From NCBI RefSeq assembly GCF_007655135.1, contig NC_045127.1:16711699-16775698 (forward strand): a stretch of DNA of 64,000 nucleotides, read 5' to 3'. The stretch's first letter is position 1. Each line of letters begins with the position of its first letter. Both the position numbers and the translations under genes were made by a program. This DNA is from Punica granatum. Taxonomy: Eukaryota; Streptophyta; Magnoliopsida; Myrtales; Lythraceae. Under the pieces are notes generated by a model. That model worked only from the letters and a program-made list of their open reading frames with translations. It did no database searches and was not told where the DNA came from. Shown one piece after another: positions 1 through 10,231 of the stretch.

Positions 1-1
1 C

Positions 2-226
2 AGCCCGTCAGCTTCTGTCCGCAGAGTCAGAAAGATTCTGGTTGACATAACTACCAAGATCGTTGAAAACGACTGCTCTGACATCCCTACTGCCCAGAAG
101 ATACTGAACCACATTGAATCTGTGGAGAAGGAGTTCATGGATGAGCTGAAAAAACTAAAGAACAAACCGAGTGCTAAGAAGGCGGAGCGAGAAAAGAAAG
201 TCCGCATTTTAATGTCAATGCGTTAG
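2..226 (+). CDS. C-terminal exon of an unidentified protein (partial)
   Basis: An open frame runs from the window edge to a TAG at 224-226, giving about 74 residues. The peptide is highly charged and helix-prone, with stretches such as VRKILVDITTKIVEND and ELKKLKNKPSAKKAEREKK, and ends in RILMSMR. This looks like the Lys/Glu-rich helical tail of a larger intracellular protein. No signal peptide or membrane segment is visible. The 5' part lies outside the window, so neither the start nor an upstream splice acceptor can be judged. I do not recognise the family. Codon use and the clean reading to a stop suggest real coding sequence, and the AT-richer DNA that follows looks like 3' UTR. Confidence 0.6.
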   Translation, partial: SPSASVRRVRKILVDITTKIVENDCSDIPTAQKILNHIESVEKEFMDELKKLKNKPSAKKAEREKKVRILMSMR

Positions 227-654
227 TGAACCGCTCACAGCTATTGGATACCGGAGGGAAAACTGTGACGTGAGAGAGATTGGAAATTGATTGAGGTAGG
301 GAAGCATACAGTTTTTTGGGGAGACGAATTCAGTGGGTGGATGGATTACACGTTTGAGCTGCTCTTTGTGAACCAGGGAATCGCTTGCTTTTACTGACCC
401 TCTGCACATTCCATTGCATTTACAACCAACCGATAGTTAGAGCAGCAGGATTTTAGGAGTAGGATGCTTTAGCGTAGAAAGTATGGAATCGTTGAGGAAT
501 TGTGCCGCATGCATGACCATGCTCCTTGTCTTCTTTGGTTTCTTTTTTTATGTCCATACATATGAGATCAATCAGGTGGTTTTAATATGCATAATGTAAT
601 GATAATGAAGTGGTTATCGCTGGCTTTCGCGGTTAAGTGGGTAATGCAACGCAG
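227..654 (+). other. 3' flank of the first gene
   Basis: No coding potential is visible. The stretch probably contains the 3' UTR. Its part 241-457 is repeated in diverged form at 1426-1616. Confidence 0.4.
241..457 (+). repeat. Diverged direct duplication, copy a (partner 1426-1616)
   Basis: The two stretches share a collinear series of words: AACTGTGAC, AAATTGATTGAGG, GGGAAGCATAC, GTTTGAGCTGCT, TTGCTTGCTTTTACTGAC and GCATTGCATTTACAACCA. Small indels lie between them. The copies sit about 1.2 kb apart in the same orientation, just downstream of the first gene's stop codon. Only 3' flanking sequence is duplicated, not the coding end. It looks like an old duplication of a 3' UTR. Confidence 0.7.
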
Positions 655-714
655 GTGAACGTACCCAAGACAAAGAGGACCTACTACAAGAGCAAGGAGT
701 GCAGGAAACACACC
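655..714 (+). pseudogene. Fragment of ribosomal protein eL42 (L44/L36a)
   Basis: Twenty codons read VNVPKTKRTYYKSKECRKHT, matching the conserved N-terminus of the 60S protein eL42 after its initiator Met. One of the zinc-binding cysteines is replaced by Tyr (TYYK where TYCK is usual). The fragment is preceded directly by GCAG. Plant eL42 genes commonly have an intron directly after the ATG, so this looks like a genomic fragment that kept its splice acceptor and is not a processed copy. Similarity stops abruptly after HT. There is no ATG, no remainder of the protein and no sign of function. Confidence 0.75.
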
Positions 715-1020
715 TCCGGCCGGAGCACTCCCCTCCCCCGAGCAGCACCTTGCCAGACGAAAGGGCTCACGCGGGAAGCCCCATGAGCAACCATAGCATT
801 CCCATTTTTTCCACTCAACGTAGGTTTTGAAAAACCTGATTGTTTTTCAGTCTTATACTTATGTTGATTGCTCTTTCTTAAATTTAGAATTTCTTTTTGT
901 TCGATTTCTATGCTTGAGCAGGGAGTTACGAAGGCGATAAATGTGAAACAAGTTAACTTCTGCCACCATCTCCCGTCTCTCATCTCCAGTGTTGCGTGCG
1001 GCAGCAAGAAGAGACGATCA

Positions 1021-2463
1021 CCTACTCACCATGTTAAGTAACTAAACCAGGGCTCTCTGCATCTCTCTCTTTCTTTTTCCTCAATTTTCGGATGGTATTG
1101 TACTGCTGCTTCAGGAAGATCAATCAATTCCAGGATTCGAATCTTCTTCGTGTTGGAACTTGATAGTAAACAAGTAGAGGATTGCAGTATCACTGCCCTT
1201 CTTTTTTTTTTTGGGAGTCGGTCTCTAATCCATCTAGTTCACAATAGCAGAAATCAGGGCTTAGGATAGGAAGGCAACGTAAAATTTTGCAACAAGCTTT
1301 TAGGAGGCTTGGATTGGTTTGTGTAATATTGGTGGTTAACTAGCTAGCTTCTGCTAGTATCTGTCTGTGGTGCTGTTGCATCTTCTGTCCTAGTTAGTAT
1401 TTTTGCATTGTCTTATTATCCCATACTATTGATCGGGAGACTGGGAGGGATAACTGTGACAGAAGTTGAAATTGATTGAGGGAAGCATACTCTTTTTCGG
1501 TAGACAAAATCAGTGTTTGAGCTGCTTTGACCCGAGGGAATTGCTTGCTTTTACTGACTCTCTGCATATTGCATTGCATTTACAACCACGGTTGGTTGGA
1601 ACAGCAGGACTTTAGGGTTTTGTCTGCTGTTGTAAACATGGTATGTGCTCAGTCACTAACATTACCTGTTTTACTTATGGTAATAAATCTCGCCCTGTAC
1701 TAAATCTTTACTAGTTGAACAAATTCTAAGGAAAGTTTGTGATGATGTGTATCTGCTGATAGTATGTAGAGCGTCCGCTGATAATGATTATGCTCTTTTG
1801 GAATACACTTGTACTTTCAATTGTATGCAGCTTTTCGCAGAATATAGAGTCCGCTGTTAATAATCTGCTCTTTTCCATAATAATAAAGGCCCCCTTGAGC
1901 AGCATCAAACGTTCCATTTAGATTCACCTTCTGCCTTCGTGTTTCTCTGAGGAAAAGCTCGCCTTTATCTTGCTCCTGCAAAGCCATTTTCAGTAGTCAC
2001 TGAGTTTAGTTCACTGCGTAATTAGTGTTCTTAAGCATCATTTCCTTCTGGCTGATGGTGATGTTTGGTCAAAATCAGAACCTTTTGGTGTTCTGGTTGA
2101 AAAGTATAAAATCTTTCAAAGGGGGTTCATCGTTACAGGTACTGTTACAAGGAAGCAATGCATCTTTTGAAGTTTCGTGATCATGCTTTGATAGTAATAG
2201 CAAGAATATGTGCTTGACACTGAAAGGATAATCTTCATGCTGCTGATATTTGGTCAAAATGGAAACTTTTCAATGACCTAATTGAAATTTCATATTCTTT
2301 TCAATGGTGTGTTCAACGTTTGGAGACTATATGTGATTTGTATAGTTTCATTTAAATGGAATCGGACCCTTTCTTTCTAGGTCCATAATCATGTTATGAT
2401 GTCAACAATGAGTATTTGACGCAGAGAGGGAAACTGTCTCCTTTTCTTTTTCTCCATGATAGG
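1021..2463. other. Non-coding flank
   Basis: This intergenic sequence of mixed composition holds the second copy of the 241-457 duplication at 1426-1616. I see no gene, RNA gene or long repeat otherwise. Confidence 0.4.
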
Positions 2464-2829
2464 TAAACCAGAGTATCTGCCTTTGCTAGATGAGTTCTTT
2501 CAAGTGCGATTCGTTCTGTGTACATGAAACTAAATTTCCATGGATTAATTGAAAAACTTCAGTTCGATGTCTTAATTATCTGTGGAATTGCAGAATATAC
2601 TTCTCCATTCATGTTCTAATTATGGAATTGATTTCAAAGATAGAGATAAACCAGAGTATCTGCCTTTGCTAGATGAGTTCTTTCAAGTGCGATTCGTTCT
2701 GTGTACATGAAACTAAATTTCCATGGATTAATTGAAAAACTTCAGTTTGATGTCTTAATTATCTGTGGAATTGCAGAATATACTTCTCCATTCATGTTCT
2801 AATTATGGAATTGATTTCAAAGATAGAGA
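2464..2829. repeat. Perfect-looking tandem duplication, period 183 bp
   Basis: The unit 2464-2646 is followed directly by 2647-2829. By eye the copies differ by one base (CAGTTCGATG versus CAGTTTGATG). The word AAACCAGAGTATCTGCC opens each copy. The near identity means a recent duplication by slippage or unequal exchange. No coding content is seen. Confidence 0.9.
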
Positions 2830-5391
2830 TATTGATTCTATATATCTCTGCGCCGAGAAACATTTGATAACCTTATTGTGCATGTAAAATGCCGGATTCT
2901 TTTGGTTTCTCCCCTTTAAACAAATAAAGAAGGAAAAAAGAAGGGACTGGATTTTGGTTGTTATGCTGCTGAGAATTTCAATGCCATCTCTAAAAGAATT
3001 TAAAGTCAGAAGCATGAGCTTCAATTAATTGAATAACTTGCTATTTTTTCATTAGTTACGATTTACATTACAGTTGGCAACCCAGTTCCTGGTTGTTAGT
3101 AGAGGTCGAGAAACAAAAGCATTTTTTAACTTTTTCCATTTCGGTGGTATTATTTGTTTTGTTCATCAATATCATTGCCATATCGAGGCATGATTTTTTT
3201 TTCTGCATCTGCTTATTTATCATGTACATTGATTTTTTGGAGCAGGTCATTACACAATGCTAGTTGAGAATTGCCAAGAACCCGGTGAATGCGAGTCTTA
3301 GTTTATGATTCTCAATCACATGCTATCAACTTCTCTCCGCAGCTAATTGAACTTTACTTAATGCCAGTTATTGCTTTATGCTCAATCGGGGGACTCATGT
3401 AGTAGCATACTCTGGCTGAGTAGATTGGACATGTGAGGCATGAAACTTAGATCACCTTGTGATATTGAATGTAGATCCTGTGAGGATGGATGGATGGTTT
3501 TAAAGCGTAGGCGATTAACAGTCACGATTCGGTGACCTCCCCCCCTGTGCTAAAAGGTAAGCATTATGCCTGATTGATCAAATGTTGGTCACGTCTCATT
3601 ATAAATAGTATGGTTCTGCCCAAGAATTTGCATGTTTAGTGGTGATTGACAGAAAATTTTAAGGATTAATTACCTCTGATTGAAACTCCATGGATTTTAT
3701 TCATCCCTGATATCTTAATATTCTCAGACAGTCATTTGTTATCTTTCATTCCAAATTACCTCTGACTTCCTACATGCTAGTTGCTTCTATGGATATGTGC
3801 AGAATGCTAATTCTGTGTGTAAGCCAGCAAACTGATGTCTGCTTGCATTTTTTTCTGCTATTGATATTGATTGCTGCTATGTTCTGGTTAAGCTTATTCT
3901 TGAATTGGCATCCGCTTACATTATCATCGCATCTCTGTTGTGCCATGCCCATCAATTCCTCTTATATATTCCAGCTGTACTGGTCGTTATAGCACTGCTT
4001 GTGGAGAAAATATAGGATGTCCTTGCATTTCAAAAAATTTCTCTTATAACATCCAAGCTTTTATTCAGGGCGGTACCTTAACTAAGAATTTGAAGACATA
4101 AGCTCGTGGCGAGATATAGGCTAGGACAATGACCAGCGAATGCTTGGGCAGAGCTTGAAAGGATAGTAGGGGCAGGGCTTCACTTGCTTAATGGATGTGA
4201 GAGCAGTCGCATCAGGACTTGGTATTATCTGTTTGTGTATTATACTCAATGCTTTAGACTTTTTGAGAATGCCTGAGATGTATACTCGAACGAAGATTAT
4301 TTTTGTAATTAGATGAAAATAATTACATAATATTCTTTTACTTTTTTCCTTCTCCTTTTATTCTTTTCCTTCTTTCTCCTTATAATTATATCCATATGTA
4401 CTGCAAATCATAATTAAGATGTAGTAAAACCTCAATCATCTTTGCATAATTTATATATTAATTAATTAAAATCAATCAATCAATATATGTACAGTAAAGT
4501 AGAATTGGCACATTAAATGTGTATTAATGTTTAACCCTTATTCTATTATTAAATCAGATAAAAGTAAAAATATAAAATAAGTATAATATGCCTATAGTAT
4601 TTTAAGTATCTACACTCCATAAATCATGAGAAAAAAAAAGAAGAAATTTATGGCCTAACAATATAAATTGATTAAAATTCGGAATATCCAAAGCATTTGA
4701 CTAAAGAATGCATGCAATGTTTACTGTGTGTTATATTTAAATAGTTAAATTGTGAATCATAAAAATTACAATTGGTGGCCTCAAAAGTATAATTTTGCCA
4801 AATTAATTTATTAGAACAACAAAATATTGTTGCCAACTAACTTAAAATACAAATACTCAAGCACTTGACCCTGAAAATATTTAATATGCTAATCACTTTA
4901 ATAATTTATATGATTATTATGTGCATGTATGTGTATATCAATTGTATCTATAAGTGGGTGGTCTAGGTAAAATACGTATATAATATATAAATATATGTTT
5001 ATGTTATATTTATATCAAGTGGTGTTAGAAGAGTTTCTTTTTTATGTTTAAAAAATATTACTAAGATAATTATCGAGAAATAAAAAGAAAAAACTTTGTA
5101 ATAATTAAGACTAAAATTTTTCTCTATTTTATTATATTTATATAATTATAAATGAAGTTAACTTAATTATACCTTGGGAGGTTAAAAAAGTTGAGATAGA
5201 AATTACAACATGTCCAAAAAATTTTAAAAACTCAAGAGAACATCAATTCTATTAAAATCTTGGGCAAAACTTTCACTTAAGTTTAAAAAACAAGTAACGA
5301 TGCACTTATGTTACATAATTAAGGCGTTCCATTTGACACAATGCAACCAACCAACTTAATTTACCGAATAATTTAACATGATTCGTTATAG
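2830..5391. other. Intergenic DNA, strongly AT-rich after about 4300
   Basis: No supportable gene is present. From about 4300 to 5390 the DNA is very AT-rich, with runs of A and T and alternating TA. A short hydrophobic open frame at 3774-3992 has no recognisable family and is treated as chance. Confidence 0.4.
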
Positions 5392-5662
5392 ATTATGTCA
5401 ATCTAGATGAAGTTACATTTTGATCGAAAGTCTTTTTAAGTCACTATTAATGGACTATACGAAAAATGACATAATATTGTGATGCTACTTAAATTACGTA
5501 AGCCCACGTGTCCTTAATTTATGGAAGTCCAAAATATCTCTAACACATAAATCCAAATGTCCCTTACATGAACGTCCAAAGCCTTAACTCCCGTCAAAAC
5601 TGAAAAATCATTAAACTTTTCTAATCCATGGAAACCCAAAAGTATTATAAAGAAGAAGAATG
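5392..5662. repeat. R repeat, copy 1 (partners 9959-10231 and 53335-53608)
   Basis: About 270 bp, opening with ATTATGTCAA and ending AAAGAAGAAGAATG, recurs inside each 5.47-kb block. Shared words include GATCGAAAGTCTTTTTAAG and GTCCTTAATTTATGGAAG. The match breaks off at both ends, so it is a discrete repeat. Copy 1 is visibly more diverged than the two internal copies are from each other. Its right end coincides with the LINE insertion point. Confidence 0.75.
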
Positions 5663-5663
5663 T
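5644..5663. repeat. LINE target-site duplication, 5' copy
   Basis: ATTATAAAGAAGAAGAATGT here recurs as a 17-nt form at 7745-7761, directly after the LINE's terminal A-run. The only difference is one GAA step in a short GAA run. Confidence 0.8.
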
Positions 5664-7744
5664 AAACATTGGGAATGTAAACATCAAAAGCGACGGCAGA
5701 TGTGGAATCTCCTTATTCTCTCAAAAGCCACGGATGCAAACATCAGGAATGTAAAGTGCATCCTCGACAAATTTTGCTCCTGGTCGGGATAAGAGGTCAA
5801 CCGTACCAAATCAGACCTCTTCTTTTCCAAGAACACCACGGCAAGTGGAAGAAGAAATGCAAAATCCATCCTTGGCATAAGAAAACTGAAGGACAACACC
5901 AAATACCTGGGTAACCCTCTTTTCATCAAGAGGAAAAGAAAAGAATCCTTCAAATTTCTCATTGATAAGATAAAAAACAAACTGGCATTATGGAAGGCAA
6001 AATCACTCTCTTGGGCGGGTAGAGCCACCCTAATCAACTCGGTGGTCAACAACACCCCAATCTACAGGATGTCACTTTTCCGACTTCCAAAAGCCACCCT
6101 AAGCACAATAGACAAAGTGACGAGAAGGTTCTGGTAGGGTACAAACAAAGAAGAGGGCAACTACTATGCTCCAAGAGTTGGGATACCATATGCCAACCGA
6201 AGTCTAAAGGAGGCCTTGGGTTCCGAAGAGCAAAAGACTCGAACAAGGCAATGCTCTCCAAAACTGCATGGGCTTTAACAAAAGTCAACAATAGCCTTGC
6301 AGGTAGAGCAGTAAAGGCAAAGTATGGTAATTTCCTAAACTCCTCCAATCGCAGCTCTCAATCTCCAATATGGAAAGGTCTACAATGGTGCAAGCAAACC
6401 ATCCAGGTAAGTACATGCTCCTCAATAGGTAATGGCTGGTCCATCTCCGCTTGGCTAGACTCGTAGGTATGCAAAATCATAAGCCCCTCCCTAGACCAAA
6501 TGTTGATCCAAACCCGGAGCTAAAGTTACGTGACTTGATGATATTCCAACAAAAAAATATGGAACATTCCACTACTCACATATCTCTTTGAACAAGAAAC
6601 AGTGCAGAACATCCTCAAAATCCACCTCCCCCAAGAAGACTACGAGGACTCGACAAATTGGACTCCTACCACTTCAGGGAAGCACTCTGTCAAATCCTTC
6701 TATTTAATTGATCAACATAGATTCCAAGCTCAAAACGATACTATGTGGAAAGCCATTTGGAGCCTCAAAATCCATGAACGATTTAAACTCCATCTTTAGA
6801 GAATAGCCAGTGAATGCCTCCCTTGATTTAGCGAAGAGAACAACCCATGCCCTCTTTGCCAAACCAGCTCCGACAAACTAGAGCATCTCTACGGCGATTG
6901 TCTCTTTTATCGTGTTGCTTGGAGGGAATCACCTTGGGATATGCAGACAGATCTTATCCCATCTTCCACTGCTAGGGAGTTAATAAACTTTGTTGTCTGC
7001 CCCCCACATTCTTTGATAATGAACATTAATGACAGGGCCAATTTTTCCTTATATGCAGCAATCATTTTTTATCATTTGTGGAGCTCACGAAACAATGTCT
7101 TGCATGTAGGGAAACAGAAAGATCTTCATGAAACTATCAAGAGCATCAAGAATCGCTACATGGATCACATCAGAGGAAAACGGCACGTGGTGCAAGAAGA
7201 AGACAACATACCAAATCCAGTTCTGCAGCTAGAGCCATCAAGAATACCCACAGGATCTGATTGGAACGTTATCAGCACAGATGCAACCTGGAACAGCAGT
7301 AGATTGTGTCCTTTTGGAGTTCTACACCACCCAAACAACCCGTCATCATTATCTTGGTTCAAGATCTCACATGAAGACACACAGATCCAATCTGAGGCTC
7401 AAGCAGCTCTCTTTGCCTTGAACATGGCTGCTAAAAGAGGATTAACGAAAATCCGGTTACGCTGCAATGCTTTGCTACTAGTATAAGCCATTTTGCACCC
7501 ACATTCATCTCGTGGGAAATTAGAAGTATAGTTTCTAACGTTTTAGCGACTCTTAACATTTTCTCAGATTGGATTTGCTCTTGGATTCCTAGGACTGATA
7601 ATACCTTTGCTCATGATCTAAGCCATTTCGCCGCAAGGTCAAATTTTCAATCGCTTTGTACTTTTGAAGGGTATCCGAATCTTAGTACACTTGTATTTGG
7701 TACTTACCATTAATTTCAATATTTACTTTATTCAGCGAAAAAAA
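5664..7744 (+). mobile_element. 5'-truncated L1-type LINE (non-LTR retrotransposon)
   Basis: Three parts of a plant L1-type ORF2 occur in order. First is the C-terminal thumb of reverse transcriptase, about 5905-6330, recognisable from [14 protein letters not shown] and [16 protein letters not shown]. Second is a zf-RVT zinc-binding segment at about 6835-6930 with CPLC, a spaced His, and Cys before a conserved Trp. Third is an RNase H-like domain at 7259-7485 (WNVISTDATWN, then SEAQAALFALNMA). Fingers, palm and endonuclease are missing, which is normal 5' truncation. The reading frame is interrupted, for example by TAG at 6135-6137 where the family has Trp, and by later stops and shifts. The element ends in an A-run at 7738-7744 and is flanked by a 17-20 bp target duplication. 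It is dead. Confidence 0.88.
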
Positions 7745-7761
7745 ATTATAAAGAAGAATGT
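7745..7761. repeat. LINE target-site duplication, 3' copy
   Basis: This 17-nt copy of the duplication at 5644-5663 follows the A-run of the LINE. It overlaps the left edge of block copy 1, so the R-repeat/block junction already existed when the LINE arrived. Confidence 0.8.
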
Positions 7762-8197
7762 GGATTGTGGTGGATTTCTGTACAATTTTAATTGGTTAGG
7801 ATTTCTTCTTCTTTGATATTGTTGTTAATTCTGGACTTCTCTATTGCTAGTAGATCACTCGATGCTTTTGTAAGAAAACGGAGACAGTAGCGATGGACTT
7901 CTCCATGCACAACATTTGGCATATCTTGATAAAGTTAGGGTGATAAATTTAATACTTTAGACTATCCACTAGCTGAAGCTAATGGTGGGAATCCGAATGG
8001 GATTCTATTTTCTCACACTAACTATCGTGATTATGTTGCAAATCTGTTATTTTCAAAAAGAATTGATGGATTATTTCGTTATCTCAACAACTCTAATATG
8101 CTCTTCTTACACACGGACCTCTAATGTGAAAATGCAAAGCATTAAAGGACTGACACCTTAATGAGTCTTAATTGCTAATGCTTGTACGCCTCTAAAC

Positions 8198-8524
8198 TAC
8201 AAATGAGATGGGCAGCTCAGTAGTATTGCGTTAGTATTCCAAACTCCAAGTCAAAGGTTCGAGACTCCTTGAAAGCATATAAGGGGTTAAGATTTCCTTT
8301 TAGTTGTTGTACTCACTTTGTGTGGCAACAGTACATTGACTATAAGTTTGCGGATGGATGGGCTTCCTTGAAAGTCTCATTAGGATCGCGATGACAAAGC
8401 TAGACATTTGACCAATATGTAGCTATGAATCAAATCGAACATTCCGCGGCTTGGTTTTTGAGCCCTTGAGCCTTGCTATGCTACTCGTCCCCCCGATCCA
8501 TTTTAGTTATCAAAAAAAGTATAA
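8198..8524 (+). mobile_element. tRNA-derived SINE candidate in block copy 1
   Basis: An A-box-like GGGCAGCTCAGTAGT at about 8210-8224 is followed some 45 bp later by a B-box-like GGTTCGAGACTCC at 8266-8278. This is the layout of an RNA polymerase III promoter. About 240 bp of unrelated body follows, ending TTATCAAAAAAAGTAT. CTCTAAAC occurs directly before (8190-8197) and after (8525-8532), which fits a short target duplication. No tRNA fold could be completed, so it is not a tRNA gene. Confidence 0.6.
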
Positions 8525-9152
8525 CTCTAAACAGATTTTGTTACGATTAGACCATGGGAATTTATGGTTGAGACTAATCATGTCTGTGCGACCACTTTTT
8601 ATCTCTAAATTGATTTATTGATGCTATAAAAGAATCTTGTTATGTATTGAAATGCAAATAGCAAAAGTTTAGGAATATGTTAATGAATATTGAAGGGGCT
8701 GAGAGAGAGATTCAATTCTAAGATAAACTCAAAACTCTAATGGTGTGTCCGGTTCAATATAATACAAATTAAATTACGTATCTATTATATGCGTAATACT
8801 GATTACTTTGTTTAATTTGTGTCTATAAGAGTAATTCAGATTACGGATATGGGGCACTATAAGTAATAGATATGCAAATGTCTTTCTCCCCTCTTTCTTA
8901 TCTAATTGCTACTCCACATTGAGTAAATGTTCAAAAAAAATCACGAACTTTTTATTTTTTTTACATCTTATCACAAACTTTTTTTTTGGGTAAAAAATAC
9001 GCGAACTATCACAGACTATATTTTTTGGCTAAGAAATACATGAACTTTCATTTTTTCGCCCCATTTAGCATCCGTCCAAATTCCGATCAATTTTGTTGAC
9101 ATGGCTATTAACAAATGATACGTAGCAAACGTTTACTAACGATGATTGATGT

Positions 9153-9679
9153 TAGGGGTGGAAGTGAAAGCAAAATACTTGAGAATCGACCCAACCTGAC
9201 GTAACCCGTCCCCAAAAACCCGAAACCCGAAAATAATTCGAGCGGTTCAAGCCCCTTTTATTGGTTCTCGGGTCAGCCACCGAACCGATCCAACAAACCG
9301 ACGTGGACCCGAACCAACCCGAAATTAAGAGAGCAAAAAAATTCACTTCATGTTCAGTCACAGATTCTAATTCCAAATGACATTGATTCTTTTCTTGGGT
9401 GAAAGAGTGATTCTTTTGTTGAGTGAAAGAGTTACTTTTGTTTATTTACTAATGGATCTCTCGATGTTGTGTTGATAGTTAACATTTACTTCGTTTTGTT
9501 TTTTCTTTCCTAGTAATTTCGAGTCAATAGGGGAACCGACCCAAATAACCCGAATCACTAACGGTGGGGTTTTCTACTTGATTTTAGTCCTTTTGGGTGC
9601 GTAATTCCTCGATTCGGACCAACTCGAAAAGTCGGTGCACCGACCCAAAATTGAAAAACCCGAACCATTTCCACCCCTA
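9153..9679. mobile_element. hAT-type MITE with 8-bp target duplication
   Basis: The element starts TAGGGGTGGAA and ends TTCCACCCCTA, a perfect 11-bp terminal inverted repeat. It is flanked by ATTGATGT at 9145-9152 and 9680-9687. An 8-bp target duplication and a TAGGGGTG-type terminus are typical of non-autonomous hAT elements. The 527-bp interior is rich in ACCCGAA/TTCGGGT words and has no transposase. The copy at 52529-53055 was duplicated along with the block. Confidence 0.88.
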
Positions 9680-9958
9680 ATTGATGTGGCGACCCACGTA
9701 ATCAAAAAAATATTAAAAAAATTTGAAGCTTGGGCAATTGAAGGTAAGGAGGAAGGTAGCGGCCTTGTGGCCCATCAGCAAGCCTTTTTTGGCGAAGCTT
9801 GTGAGCCCTAGTATTAATTGTGACGAGCTTCTTTACGGACAAATATCACCATGCTCGTGAGATCTAAGCCACATGTCCTAGCTAATCGTTGTGATATGTA
9901 AAGAGAGAGCTATATATATGATTATATAAAATATAAAAAAGGAGAGGCTTACGCATAC

Positions 9959-10231
9959 ATTATGTCAAACTAGACAATAGTTACATTCTGATCGAAAGTC
10001 TTTTTAAGTCACTATTAATGGAAATTACAAAAAAATGACACAATATTATGATGCTACCTAAATCAAGGAAGCCTAGAGGTCCTTAATTTATGGAAGTCCA
10101 AAATATCTCCAACACATAAATCCAAATGTCCCTTACATGAACGTCCAGAGCCTTAACTCCTGTGGAAACTGAAAAACCATTGAACTTTTTTAATCCATGG
10201 AAACCCAAAAGTATTATAAAGAAGAAGAATG
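9959..10231. repeat. R repeat, copy 2
   Basis: This is homologous to 5392-5662 and is nearly identical to 53335-53608 because it lies inside the duplicated block. It is followed here by GC-rich unique sequence (10232-10460), not by the LINE. Confidence 0.75.

Noticed and set aside
684..1007. 107-codon - strand frame whose KQSGF stretch faintly resembles another part of eL42
   Set aside because: The match is a few residues on the opposite strand from the real eL42 fragment, within an otherwise unrelated peptide.
3774..3992. 72-codon hydrophobic + frame
   Set aside because: T-rich DNA gives Leu/Phe/Ile-rich chance frames. No start context or family is visible.
8205..8280. A tRNA gene at the A/B-box pair
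   Set aside because: No acceptor stem or anticodon arm can be paired. It fits a SINE head better.
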